NCBI RefSeq assembly: GCF_963678635.1
Contig: NC_087064.1
Coordinates: forward strand, 48,281,346-48,345,345
Length of the DNA stretch: 64,000 nucleotides
Direction: 5' to 3'
DNA from: Symsagittifera roscoffensis
Taxonomy: Eukaryota; Xenacoelomorpha; Acoela; Convolutidae
Positions 31,960 to 44,655 of the stretch are shown piece after piece; within the stretch, counting starts at the first letter, position 1, and every line of letters begins with the position of its first letter. A program made the position numbers and the translations under genes. The notes under the pieces are model-generated. The model was not told the DNA's origin and did no database searches. It worked only from the letters and a program-made list of their open reading frames with translations.

Positions 31960-34900
31960 TCTTCTTTTAATTTTTGAGGTTAAATTTTTTTTTTGATTTT
32001 TTTGTCTCAATGATTTTTTTCGTCTCATTTAATAGCTGCCAAAAATTTGTCGTTTTTTTTCCTCTGTGTAACATTTGTTTTTTTTTTCAGCTGATTCAAA
32101 GTTCAACTATTTTTTCTCTAGTATGAACTTTTTGAAACCTGTAAAATATATGGAAGGCCTAGTTTTTTCATTATTTTCTCATTTTCTACTAAATTATGTT
32201 TTTTTGTTCCTTTTTGTGTTGTATATATGTAGCGCAAAGTGATGTTCTGCAATGCCTCTTTGTGTCAAAAATATAAGTTTTTTGCTGTGATTTGAGAAGA
32301 AAATGATTGAAAAAATCACTTTTTTTTGCAATACTGGTGATTAACCAAGTTGCGGTCACCATAGGCAAGTTCTGACACGAGTAAATGTTACTAGCGTGTA
32401 ACTCACTTCCACTGCTTCTAACAGAATATTGACCAAAATTTATCAAAAAAGCTTGAAAAAAAAACGATGAACGCAACCGAGATAAAAGACAGGAGCTTCC
32501 AACAAGACTTTTTTCTAGACAATTTCAACTTGAGCTTTCTTCTAAAAGAAAAATAGTCAAACCTCAAAAACTACTGAGCTGCAGATCTTCATATTTTGAA
32601 CCCTGAAACACAACACTTAAATGTCTGTTAGCACACAACTGGACCTTCCATATTTGAAAACTTTTTGGGCGAAATCACTGAGATTATGACTGAGAATTTT
32701 GTTTAAGTTAGTTCATTCTTTTCATTAGCCCTTACCTATATCATGTGTCAACAATTTCAAATTTTATGGATCTGATAAATTGAGCAGCCATCTTTTGAGT
32801 TCATATTTGAACCTACTTCGAGGACCTTGGCAGCATCCAGACCTCAAAAATTTCTTTTTGCAACATAAGTTAGCGGAATTGGCCGAATGCAGCTTATAGA
32901 GCAGACATTTTATAGAGCAGCAGATAGAGCAACGCAAAATTTCTAGGTTTTTTTCATAACAGTTTTTAAAATAATAAAATGAAGATTGAAGTTTTTTTCT
33001 CAGAAATACTAAACACGCATCTCTTTACCAGAATAAATTTTTAACAAAAACTGCTCTATTTCTCAGAAACACAAAAAAAAGAATCTATCCACAAAAACGA
33101 ATCTACTATTTTGCTTCCTGAAATTAAAAGTGCTCCGCTTGTTTTTCAAAATATATTTTGTTTCGGAAAGCGATATAATTAGTCAGTTTTTTGTAATAAA
33201 TGCTTGATTAATAGAAATTGTTTCTGGAGCAGAAATAATTAAATATTTCTGCGAAGCAGTTAAAATTATTCTATACAGCAGCAGAAACTTTTCGGGCCTA
33301 ACAGCATCCCACCATAAAAACGAGAGGTTCAGTATAAATGTTTTTGGATTAAATTTTTTGAATTTCAAAAAATTTACATTAAAAAAGGTAGCCTCGAACA
33401 ACCCAACTGGAGGCAAGAATTGCAACCGTTAAGATTTCCCTGATAAATCCCAACTTCACGGTTGGGAACTTCACTTCCTGTAAAATTTTGTATATCAGTT
33501 TTTCTGAAATTTTTTGAAAACATTGTTTAAAAAATCATAGCTCGGAAACAAAGACCATTCGAGCATTGAAGTTTGCTGACAAGATTTGCAATACAAAAGA
33601 GTACCCTGACAGTGCCTCAGTATAAAGATGGGTTTTCAAACATTTCAAATTTTGTAAATCAATATTTTTTGAAAGTTTTGAAAACTCTTTCAGAAAAATC
33701 TAAAAGTATTTGAGCAGTCGTAGTTGGAGGCCAGATTCTCAACCCGCGAGAGCACCCTCAAAGTACCCAATTGCAGAATTGTGAAACTCAAAAATCCTAA
33801 AAACCTTAAAATTGTTGTCTCTCCCTACAACTAAACTGATTTGGATATTCATAATTGGTGGCCAAATTTGCATCCCCGGAGAACCTGACAGCATCTCACT
33901 TTTGGGTTATTAACTTAAAACTTGGTGAAAAGAAACATTTAATTCAAACTGGACGGTCAAAAAAGATGTAACCCTTGCATTATACAATGTAGCTTAAATG
34001 TGAAAAATGTGAAAAAAAATTGTTGAACAAGCAAAAAAAATACGTTGAAAAATTAAACATTGCGAGATAGTGAAGTCCGCATTCAGTTATATAATAGATT
34101 GCTGCGGCTTTCGAACAGTGAAGAATATATATGCTTGGGATATTTTTTTAATTAGCCAATTTTACAAATCTCTGGTCCCGCGGGGGATTGATCACTTGAT
34201 CTGCATGCGCCCAGCCTGGCATGCACATCCCTAAAGAACCCTGCCCTGATGCTGGATTAACTGCTCGTTTTCTAATTTACTTGCGTGGCAGATTATCCCT
34301 CTCTACAAAAATGTTCCAAAGTGAATTGAGGCAGCTAATTGGTTTTAGTAATTCCATAGACGAATCACATTTTAACATTACAGCCTAAAGTTCATTGTTT
34401 TGCCAAGCAATGGTAAAATAGTGTAGGTAATTATCAAGATTTTAATAGCACTTAGTAGTTTCAGCTTTTGAGTAACAAAACATTTCTCTTACTTTTAGAA
34501 ACTTACACAGATTTCAGCCAACCACAACGAAAGTGACGGAAAACTCCAGCTCGCGTTAGTTGAGCATTCAGACCTGTTTCGAAATTTTAATCACCCGATT
34601 ATGACATTGCTAGTTTATTTTAAAATTTCTGAAATATACCGATGCACCATCTTAATTTAAAAAAGTTTTAACCTGCAATCATTTTTTGGTAAAATCATGG
34701 GCGGTTTGAAAATAGCCCTTTTTACCATGTCCGATTAAATAAGAGAAAACTTAATTGGTTCTAAAACTTCAAGTTTCGTCTAAAAAATTATCAGACCGAA
34801 AAAAATTTTATACGTTGGATTGAGGCAAACTGTTTGTTCTGAATGATTTGTTAATTATACACGTTTTGTACCCTTAGGCACTTAACATGGCGTATGGAGT

Positions 34901-35038
34901 AAAGACTTAATTAGAATAAAAAAAGTTTCAGAAAGCCTAATATCAAATTTTATCAATAATTTGTCTTCAGTAACTACCTTGAATACTTCAAAAGGCAGCC
35001 AAAACTTTCAGGCACTTGAGCTCAAACGAGTAGTTTTG
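31960..35038 (+). repeat. 3-kb module, copy 1
   Basis: A segment of about 3.08 kb that begins near AATTTTTGAGG (31963) and ends with the Helentron-like terminus GAGTAGTTTTG at 35038. The sequence restarts at once with the same leader, giving a tandem copy. Landmarks are TATGGAAGGCCTAG, GTTGCGGTCACCATAGGCAA, ACTGGAGGCAAGAATTGCAA and GATCTGCATGCGCCCAGCCT. Open frames inside it (32189-32476, 33183-33425 on the minus strand) recur in the other copies but carry no recognisable domain and are not called. Confidence 0.85.
34515..35038 (+). mobile_element. Divergent Helentron-like element (type B), copy 1
   Basis: The last 520 bp of the module match the Helentron-like family block by block: ACAACGAAAGTGACGGAAAA near the 5' side, ATTTTTTGGTAAAATCATGG and TTTGAAAATAGCCC in the middle, and a 3' end AAGGCAGCCAAAACTTTCAG followed by the palindrome TTGAGCTCAA, ACGAGTAG and TTTTG. 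The 3' stem-loop differs in sequence from type A but holds the same place. Confidence 0.65.
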
Positions 35039-38000
35039 TTCTTCTTCGTAATTTTTGAGGGTGAAATTTTTTTTGATTTTTTTTTGTCTCAATGATTTTT
35101 TTTTCGTCTCAATTAATAGCTGCCAAAAATTTGTCGTTTTTTCCCTCTGTGTAAAGTTTGTTTTACAGCTGATTCAAAATTCAACTATTTTTTTCTAGTA
35201 TGAATTTTTTGAAACCCGTAAAATATATGGAAGGCCTAGTTTTTTCATTATTTCCTCATTTTCTAGTAAATTATGTTTTTTTTTGTTCATTTTTGTGTTG
35301 TATCAAAGTAGCGCAAAGCGATGTTCTGCATTGCCTTTTTGTGTCAAAAATATAAGTTTTTTGCTGTGATTTGAGAAAAAAATGATTTAAAAAATCACTT
35401 TTGTTCTTGCAATACTGGTAATTAACCAAGTTGCGGTCACCATAGGCAAGTTCTGACACGAGTAAATGTTACTAGCGTGTAACTCACTTCCATTGCTTCT
35501 AACTGAATTTTGAACAACATTATAAGAGAAAACTTGAAGAAATAACAATAAATGCAACCGAGAAAAAGAAAGGAGCTTCCAACAAGACTTTTTACTAGAC
35601 AATTTCAACTTGAGGTTTCTTCTAAAAAAATAGTCAAATCTCAAAAACTACTGAGCTGCAGATCTTCATATTTTGAACCCTGAAACACAACACTTAAATG
35701 TCTGTTAGCACTAAACTGGACCTTCTATATTTGGAGACTTTTTGGGCGAAATTACTGAGATCATGACTGAGAATTTTGTTTAAGTTAGTTCATTTGTTTC
35801 ATTAGACCGTACGTATATCATGTGTCAACAATTTCAAACTTTATGGATCTGATAAATTGAGCAGCCATCTTTTGAGTTCATATTTGAACCTACTTCGAGG
35901 ACCGTGGCAGCATTCAGACCTCAAAGGTTTCTTCTTGTAACATAAGTTAGCGGAATTGGCCGAATGCAGCTTATAGAGCAGACATTTTATAGAGCAAAAC
36001 TTCTAGGTTTTTTTCAAAACAGTTTTTAAATTAATAAAAAGAAGATTGCAGTTTTTTCTCAGAAATACTAAACACGCATCTCTTTACCAGATTAAAAATT
36101 TTTAACAAAAACTGCTCTATTCTCAGAAACACAAAAAAAAAGAATCTATCCACAAAAACGAATCTACTATTTTGCTTCCTGAAATTAAAAGTGCTCCGCT
36201 TGTTTTTCAAAATATATTTTGTTTCGGAAAGCGATATAATTAGTCAGTTTTTTGTAATAAATGCTTGATTAATAGAAATTGTTTCTGGAGCAGAAATAAT
36301 TAAATATTTCTGCGAAGCAGTTAAAATTATTCTATACAGCAGCAGAAACTTTTCGGGCCTAACAGGATCCCACCATAACAACGAGAGGTTCAGAATAAAT
36401 GTTTTTGGATTAAATTTTTTGAATTTCAAAAAATTTACATTAAAAAAGGTAGCCTCGAACAACCCAACTGGAGGCAAGAATTTCAACCGTTAAGATTTCC
36501 CTTATAAATTCCAACTTCACGGTTGGGAACTTCTCTTCCTGTAAAATTTTGTATATCAGTTTTTCTGAAAATTTTTAAAAACATTGTTTAAAAAATCATA
36601 GCTCGGAAACAAAGAACTTTTGAGCATTGATGTTTGCTGACAAGATTTGCAATACAAAAGAGTACCCTGACAGTGCCTCAGTGCATAGATGGGTTTTCAA
36701 ATATTTCAAATTTTGTAAATCAATATTTTTTGAAAGTTTTGAAAACTCCTTCAGAAAAATTTAAAAGTATTTGAGCAGTTGTAGTTGGAGGCCAGATTCT
36801 CAACCCGCGAGAGCACCCTCAAAGTACCCAATTGCAGAATTGTGAAACTCAAAAATCCTAAAAACCTTAAAATTGTTGTCTCTCCCTACAACTAAACTGA
36901 TTTGGATATTCATAATTGGTGGCCAAATTTGCATCCCCGGAGAACCTGACAGCATCTCACTTTTGGGTTATTAACTTAAAACTTGGTGAAAAGAAACATT
37001 TAATTCAAACTGGACGGTCAAAAAAGATGTAACCCTTGCATTATACAATGTAGCTTAAATGTGAAAAATGTGAAAAAAAATTGTTGAACAAGCAAAAAAA
37101 ATACGTTGAAAAATTAAACATTGCGAGATAGTGAAGTCCGCATTCAGTTATATAATAGATTGCTGCGGCTTTCGAACAGTGAAGAATATATATGCTTGGG
37201 ATATTTTTTTAATTAGCCAATTTTACAAATCTCTGGTCCCGCGGGGGATTGATCACTTGATCTGCATGCGCCCAGCCTGGCATGCACATCCCTAAAGAAC
37301 CCTGCCCTGATGCTGGATTAACTGCTCGTTTTCTTATTTACTTGCGTGGCAGATTATCCCTCTCTACAAAGATGCTCCATAGAATAATCACATTTTAAAA
37401 TTTCAGCCTAGAGTTCATTGCTTTGCCAAGCAATGGTAAAATAGGGTAGGTAATTATCAAGATTTTTATAGCACTTAGTAATTTCAGCTTTTGAGGAACA
37501 AAACAGTTCTCTTACTTTTTAGAACCTTACACAGATTTCAGCCAATCACAACGAAAGTGACGGAAAACTCCAGCTCGCGTTAGTTAAGCATTCAGTCCTG
37601 TTTTGAAATTTTAATCACCCGATTATGACATTGCTGGTTTATTTTAAAATTTCTGAAATATACCGATGCACCATCTTAATTTAAAAAAGTTTTAACATGT
37701 GATCATTTTCAGTAAAATCGTGGGAGGTTTGAAAATAGCCCTTTTTACCATGTCCGATTAAATAAGAGAAAACTTAATTGGTTCTAAAACTTATAAACTG
37801 TCAAATTTTGTCTAAAAATTTATCAGACCGAAAAAAATTTTATCCGTTGGATTGAGGCAAATTGTTTGTTCTGAATGATTTGTTAATTATACACGAATTG
37901 TACCCTTAGGCACTTTACATGGCGTATGCAGGAAAGACCTAATTAGAAAAAAAAAACTTTCAGAAAGCCTAATTTCAAATTTTATCAATATTTTCTTTTC

Positions 38001-38070
38001 AGAAACTACCTTGAGTACTTCAAAAGGCAGCCAAAACTTTCAGGCACTTGAGCTTAAACGAGTAGTCTTG
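35039..38070 (+). repeat. 3-kb module, copy 2 (tandem with copy 1)
   Basis: A head-to-tail second copy, about 3.03 kb, differing by scattered substitutions and short indels. It ends with a type-B Helentron-like 3' terminus (ACGAGTAGTCTTG) at 38070; the type-B part starts near 37535. A deletion of about 55 bp relative to copy 1 lies near 37370. Confidence 0.85.
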
Positions 38071-38677
38071 TTTTGATTTCTTCTTACAACTAGTCGTTTC
38101 CAATCCAATTTTAGTACCTGACTAGCAGTCCCAGCTCAACATTTTACGCAAGACAGTTTGTATCTGGGCGCAGCCTTAATTTATCTGACTGTACTTTTGC
38201 GTCTGCTAAATAGTATTTTTATTAAATGATGAAATATTCAAAAAAGAAAACAAGTGTTAAAAAATTTTTCACTAATTTTCCCCCGAGTGCTATGTGAAGA
38301 ACGAAGCGATGTATAAAGCGTCTTGTAAAGTATGTCTAAAAAATAGACTAAAATTCGTGTCGTGTTTCCGATTGATGCAATTATTGAGCCGGATTAAATC
38401 CCCGCTGACTTTTCTAAAGCCCAGAACTACAAAAATTTGATTTTTCTCAAGTTGACGCAATTGGTAATTTCCAAACTTTTATAGGAAGTTTTCACTAGAG
38501 TTTTTTGTATGCAATCAAACGTTGTGTGCAATGCTTCAAGAAGGACTATTTCAAGTGTAAAATTTTGTCTAAAACTTGTTTAAAAAACCGAGCAACGTTT
38601 TTTTTTATTTTACTAGTCAGAAATGTATTTTTTCTTTCCAATAGAATGATTTTCAAAAAGAAGGGCCGTTCAACATA

Positions 38678-40067
38678 ATGGAAGTACATCAATCGGGACG
38701 TTTCTACAGACTCAGCCCTGGCCAAGCTGCACATTTTGAGAACATCCTCAAAACCCATGCACAGAAGTTTGATAAATACCTGGAGACATATAGAAGAATG
38801 ATCATTTGATATAGGACCTTGCCTGCGAAGTTAACGAGAAAGGCACCAGAGAGATCGACGTCGAGAATGAAGTCCTCGTGGAAGGCGAAAATCCGCCAAT
38901 GGACATGAATCAAATGTCAAAGTCTAAGCGGACGAAGAAGCCTAACCCTATGCAGACAAAAACAGATTGATCCGAGCCTTCCACAGTGCAGACATGACAA
39001 AGTATTATAAAAAAATACAACCCTCACAGAAAAATTTCAAACCTAAAAAACAACGAGTGAAAAAATACAATCTTTACGTGGACGCTTTTGTTGTGGACAG
39101 GATAGACCTGAAGAAGATAACCGAAGATCTAGTGGTTCTGAAAGAGATAAACGCGTCACGGGAAACAGATGTTGTCCACCATCAGGACAATGAGTGGCTC
39201 GAAGATTGGGCAAAACCAGAAATGGAAATTGATGATGAGCTACAGCAGTCATACAATTTAACAAACCTGTATGTCTAGGAGTGGTTGAACGAAATGAAGT
39301 CAGACCCCAAGGAGAACAGTGCCACGATACATGAGGTAGACCGCGAAAGCATGAACTACAACAAGAATGACAAACATGATCCTTACTGGAGCAGCCCAGG
39401 AAGTACCTTTGTTGAACACTGCATCCATCGTTAATCTGATATCAGATATGCAATCGACAGGGATTTTTGTGGTTTTTCTGAAAGGATACTTTCGTCCAGG
39501 GAAGGGAATACGACTTTTCCACACCGAAAAGTCCTATTCAGTCCTTATGATAAAAAAAACAAAAATTGCAAGAGAAACAACTGATTTCGAGGTAAAAACA
39601 GACGAAAGCCATAAGAAAACAGATAGAGGAAGATCATACTTAGGGATAGAACATGTACAATAACCATTGCTGCTAATACTAATCTAGGACACCAGTATGG
39701 GTTTTAGAACAGCATTCGCAGCCGACTTCAGAAAACATTACGGAAAAATATATTTTTTAAGAAAGGGGGTGTAGCAGCCTTTTCAAGGGCGGCTTCCCGA
39801 ACACCAGAAAAGTATTTATGCTTTGGGTGACGAGGGCACCGGAAAAGCAACACGTGGAACCTGAAGACTTGGTTTTGTGCGAAACAAGATTGAGGGACTT
39901 CTAAATGGAGAGAGCAGTGAAAGAGCTCTTACTTCCTGTGTGCAAACCAAACAGAGAAAGACTGCATCCTCGGGAGCTGTATACGCTAATACATATAATC
40001 TTTTTGGACACCAACATCCAAATATAATAACAAAAGAAGTGTTTTTTGAGTATAGGTTGAGAGTTTA
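38678..40067 (+). pseudogene. Decayed gene fragment carried by the 6-kb unit, copy 1
   Basis: Several plus-strand frames read like one broken protein. An ATG at 38678 opens 43 codons (MEVHQSGRFYRLSPG...) to a TGA at 38807. A second frame holds EVNEKGTREIDVENEVLVEG and SKSKRTKKPNP. A third, 38967-39278, has YKKIQPSQKNFKPKKQRVKK and DRIDLKKITEDLVVLKEI, and continues past a TAG with EWLNEMKSDPKENSATIHEV and HDPYWSSPGSTFVEHCIHR. Further pieces near 39700 and 39817-40020 include LWVTRAPEKQHVEPEDLVLC. Codon-like base usage and the higher GC of this 1.4 kb set it apart from its surroundings. I do not recognise the protein. A captured host gene or processed pseudogene, broken before the unit was duplicated, fits best. 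Confidence 0.45.
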
Positions 40068-40257
40068 GGTTGTGGTTGTTATCTTTTTAGGACTTTGCAT
40101 TTGGGAAACAAAGTAATCATGAATGGTTTTGGGGCAATTTCATGAAAAAAAGATCCTCAGCCTTGATAATTATCTCTTCGGCATTTTTCCAAAAATTTAG
40201 TTTGAATAAAATTTTTAATTCAACGTAAGAGCAAATCTTAAAATCTGAACATGAGTC

Positions 40258-40276
40258 TGGGACCTCGACCCGGGTA
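40258..40276 (+). repeat. Solo copy of minisatellite-island end motif
   Basis: TGGGACCTCGACCCGGGTA is identical to the right boundary of the 29.2-30.9 kb island, with the same downstream sequence. The whole GC-rich array is absent and the upstream sequence is unrelated beyond about 25 bp. Confidence 0.85.
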
Positions 40277-40346
40277 GGAAAATGATTTTGAAATAATAGC
40301 AAATTGGCTAAGCTACCGACCTTTTGAATCCAAACCATCGATGCTT

Positions 40347-40409
40347 GGCCTGGAGGCAACAGGGTTGTTACTGCACCCTAAGTTCTGGGGTTAGATTCCC
40401 TGTCGGGCC
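40347..40409 (+). repeat. tRNA-like / SINE-like element, copy 2
   Basis: The same 63-nt piece as at 30970. The B box is changed from GGTTCGATTCC to GGTTAGATTCC and one D-arm base is changed, so it is even less likely to be transcribed by Pol III. Confidence 0.55.
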
Positions 40410-40509
40410 TTGTTCTTTCATTGAAATTGATTTTTTTCCGGTTGAAATTATAAATTTAACTTGTTGAGATGTTATTTTAAATTCCATAGCCGCATAAAAT
40501 GTTCAATAG

Positions 40510-41000
40510 ATCTTCATTGTTCAAAATGAAATTGTATAAGAATAGGTAAATCTTTCAGTTTGTGGCTGTTTTGTAAATTTTCCGAGTAAACTCTGGGTCC
40601 TTTTTTCACATGTCTCAACTGTTTCTTGCTTAAGACTTTTCTTATTTGATAAATTAAACCGCAAAAAGAGCTCACTTTTTCCTGAGAAAAGAAACGAGAT
40701 CAACAAAACTCAAAGTGTTGTCTCTTGGTTTTCAATATCACTTTGCTTCGATAGCAATTTTCTGGTTTAACTTTTGAAATTCTTGGTTTTTGTTCTATCG
40801 CTAATGAGGAAGAACTATTTTTCTTATAGCCAATGCTCAGTTTCGTTAAACTATGTTTGATGCTTTTGAGCTAATGAACAATTTAATGGTGGAGATAAAA
40901 TTGCAGTGTCGTCAGCAATTTGTTGACTTGAGGAAAAACCTTTTGTGAAAATTATGAACAGAAATGGAACTAAAATTGAGCCATGCGTAGATCTAAGAAA
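40510..41000 (-). pseudogene. LINE reverse-transcriptase fossil, truncated copy 2
   Basis: Matches 31140-31615. The ADDT catalytic block (about 40903-40916) and the HGS.L.PFLFIIF block remain. Everything upstream in the reverse transcriptase (the DLKK..FDTVDH side) is deleted, and the sequence joins directly to the 3-kb module near 41005. Confidence 0.7.
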
Positions 41001-41004
41001 ATTC

Positions 41005-44000
41005 AATTTACTATTTTTCTCTAGTATGAACTTTTTGAAACCTGTAAAATATATGGAAGGCCTAGTTTTTTCATTGTTTTCTCATTTTCTTCTAAATTAT
41101 GTTTTTTCCTTCATTTTTGAGTTGTATCAAAGTAGCGCAAAGCGATGTTCTGTTTTTGCCTCTGTGTGTCAAAAATATAAGTTTTTTGCTGTGATTTGAG
41201 AAGAAAGTGATTTAAAAAATCACTTTTGTTTGCATAACTGGTAATTAACCAAGTTGCGGTCACCATAGGCAAGTTCTGACGCGAGTAAATGTTACTAGCG
41301 TGTAACTCACTTCCGCTGCTTCTAACAGAATATTGAACAAAACTTATCAAAAAAGCTTGAAAAAATAACGATGAACGCAACCGAGATAAAAGACAGGAGC
41401 TTCCAACAAGATTTTTGACTAGACAATTTCAACTTGAGGTTTCTTTTAAAAGAAAAATAGTCAAATCTCGAAAACTACTGGGCTGCAGATCTTCATATTT
41501 TGAACCCTGAAACACAACATTTGAATGTCTCTTAGCACACAACTGGACCTTCCATATTTGAAGACTTTTTGGGCGAAATTACTGAGATCATGACTGAGAA
41601 TTTTGTTTAAGTTAGTTCATTCGTTTCATTAGCCCGTACGCATTTCATGTGTCAACAATTTCAAATTTTATGAATCTTATAAAATGAGCAGCGATCTTTT
41701 GAGTCCATATTTGAACCTACTTCGAGGAGCTTGGCAGCATCCAGGCTTCAGAGGTTTCTTCTTGCAACAGAATTTAGCAGAATTGGCCGAATGCGGCTTA
41801 CAGAGCAGACATTTTTTAGAGCAGCAGATAGAGCAAAGCAAAACTTGTAGGTTTTTTTTTTTCAAAACTTTTTTAAATAATAAAATGAAGATTGCAGTTT
41901 TTGTTCAGAAATACCAAAAACGCATCTCTTTACCAGACTAAATTTAAGAGAAACTGCTCTATTTTTCAGAAACATAAAAAAAAGAATATTTTCACAAAAA
42001 GTAATCTACTGTTTTGCTTCATGAAACTAAAAGTGCTCCGCTTGTTTTTCAAAATAATTTTTGTTTCGGAAAGCGATACAATTAGTCTGTTTTTTGTAAT
42101 AAATGCTCAATTAATAGAAACTGTTTCTGAAGCAGAAATACTTAAATATTTCTACGAAGCAGTAAAAATTATTCTATGCAGCAGCAGAAACCTTTCGGGC
42201 CTAACAGCATCCCACCATAAAAATGTTTCAGATTAAGTGTTCTTGGATTAAATTTTTTGAATTTCAAAAAATTTACATCAAAAAAGGTAGCCCAACTGGA
42301 GGCAAGAATTTCAACCCTTGATAAGTCCCAACTTCACTTAAAAAAATTGTTTAAAAAATCATAGCTCGGAAACAAAGAACATTAAATTTGAAGTAGCCTC
42401 GAACAACCCCAACTGGAGGTAAGAATTGCAACCGTTTAGATTTCCCTGATAAATCCCAACTTCACGGTTGGGAACTTCACTTCCTGTAAAATTTTGTATA
42501 TCAGTTTTTCTGAAAATTTTTGAAAACATTGTTTAAAAAATCATAGCTCGGAAACAAAGAGCATTTGAGCATTGAAGTTTGCTGACAAGATTTGCAATAC
42601 AAAAGAGTACCCTGACAGTGCCTCAGTATAAAGATGGGTTTTCAAATATTTCAAATTATGTAAATCATTTTTTTTGTAAGTTTTGAAAAATTCTTTCAGA
42701 AAAATCTAAAAGTATTTGAGCAGTCGTAGTTGAAGTCCATATTTTCAACCCGCGAGAGCACCCTCAAAGTACCCAACTGCATAATTGTGAATTTCAAAAA
42801 TCTTAAGAAGCTTAAAATTTTTGTCTCTCCCTACATCTCACTGATTTAGATATTCATAATTGATGGCCAAATTTGCATCCCCCGGAGAACCTGACAGCAT
42901 CTCACTTTTGGGTTATTAACTGAAACTCGGTAAAAATAAACATTTAATTCAAACTGGAAAATCGATAAAAAATGTAACCATTGAATTATACAATGTAGCT
43001 TAAATGTGAAATAAAATTTGTTGAACATGCAAAAATAATACGTTGAAAAATTAAACATTGCAAGATAGTGAAGTCAGCATTCAGTTAAATAATAGATTGC
43101 TGCGGCTTTCCAACAGTGAAGAATAAATATGCTTGGGATACTTTTTTTAATGGACCAAAATTACAAATCCTTGGTCCCGCGGAGGATTGACCACTTGATC
43201 TGCATGCGCCCAGCCTGGCGTGCACATCCCTAGCTAGAGAATTCTACCTCGACGCTGGATTAACTGGTCGTTTTCTTATTTACTTGCGTGGCAGATTATC
43301 CCTCTCTACAAAAATGTTCCAAAGTGATTTGAGGCAGCTAATTGGTTTTATTATTTCCTTAGACTAATCCCATTTTAACATTTCAGCCTAAAGTTCATTG
43401 TTTTGCCAAGCAATGGTAAAATAGTGTAGGTAATTATCAAGATTTTTATAGCACTTAGTAATTTCAGCTTTTGAGGAACAAAATAGTTCTCTTAATTTTT
43501 AGAACCTTATACAGATTTCAGCCAATCACAACGAAAGTGACGGAAAACTCCAGCTCGCGTTAGTTAAGCATTCAGTCCTGTTTTGAAATTTTAATCACCC
43601 GATTATGACATTGCTGGTTTATTTTAAAGTTTCTGAATTATACCGATGCACCATTTTAATTTAAAAAATTTTTAACTTGTGATCATTTTCGGTAAAATCA
43701 TGGGAGGTTTGAAAATAGCCATTTTTACCATGTCCGATTAAATAAAAGAAAACTTAATTGATTCTAAAACTTATGAACTGTCAATTTTCGTCTAAAAATT
43801 TATCAGACCGAAAAAAAATTTATACGTTGGATTGAGGCAAAATGTTTGTTCTGAATGATTTGTTAATTATACACGATTTGTACCCTTAGACACTTAACAT
43901 GGCGTATGCAGGAAAGACTTAATTAGAAAAAAAAATTCAGAAAGCCTAATTTCAAACTTTATCAATATTTTCTTTTCAGAAACTACCTTGAGTACTTCAA

Positions 44001-44047
44001 AAAGCAGCCAAAACTTTCAGGCACTTGAGCTTAAACGAGTAGTCTTG
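41005..44047 (+). repeat. 3-kb module, copy 3
   Basis: Matches 32110-35038. It lacks the first 150 bp of the module and contains a local rearrangement near 42285-42430, where the ACTGGAGGCAAGAATT block appears twice. The type-B Helentron-like part starts near 43515 and ends at ACGAGTAGTCTTG, 44047. Confidence 0.85.
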
Positions 44048-44655
44048 TTTTGATTTCTTCTTACAACTAGTCGTTTCCAATCCAATTTTAGTACCTGACT
44101 AGCAGTCCCAGCTCAACATTTTAGGCAAGACAGTTTGTATCTGGGCGCAGCCTTAATTTATCTGACTGTACTTTTGCGTCTGCTAAATAGTGTTTTTATT
44201 AAATGATGCAATGTTCAAAAAAGAAAACTATCGTTAAAAAATTTTTCATTAAATTTTCCCCCGAGTGCTATGTGAAGAGCGAAGCGATGTATAAAGCGTC
44301 TAGTAAAGTATGTCTAAAAGTTAGACTAAAATTCGTGTCGTGTTTCCGATTGATGCAATTATTGAGCCGGATTAAATCCCCGCTGACTTTTGCAAAGCCC
44401 AGAACTACAAAAATTTGATTTTTCTCAAGTTGACGCAATTGGTAATTTCCAAAATTTTTTAGGAAGTTTTCACTAGAATTTTTTGTATGCAATCAAACGT
44501 TGTGTGCAATGCTTCAAGAAGGACTATTTCAAGTGTAAAATTTTGTCTAAGACTTGTTTAAAAAACCGAGCAAAGTTTTTTTTTATTTTACTAGTCAGAA
44601 ATGTATTTTTTCTTTCCAATAGAATGATTTTTAAAAAGAAGGGCCGTTCAACATA

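Larger units (their letters stand above)
38074..44050 (+). repeat. 6-kb tandem unit 1
   Basis: A unit of 5,977 bp running from TGATTTCTTCTTACAACTAG to just past a type-B 3' terminus (44047). Order: 150-bp leader, decayed gene fragment (38678-40067), the single right-end motif of the minisatellite island (40258-40276), tRNA-like piece, LINE tail, 3-kb module. The next unit follows directly in the same orientation. Confidence 0.9.

Noticed and set aside
32189-33425. Recurring minus-strand frames in the 3-kb modules (for example 32189-32476, 33183-33425, 36244-36486)
   Set aside because: They recur because the DNA is duplicated. The older copies do not keep the frame consistently and no domain is recognisable, so conservation of the frames is not shown.
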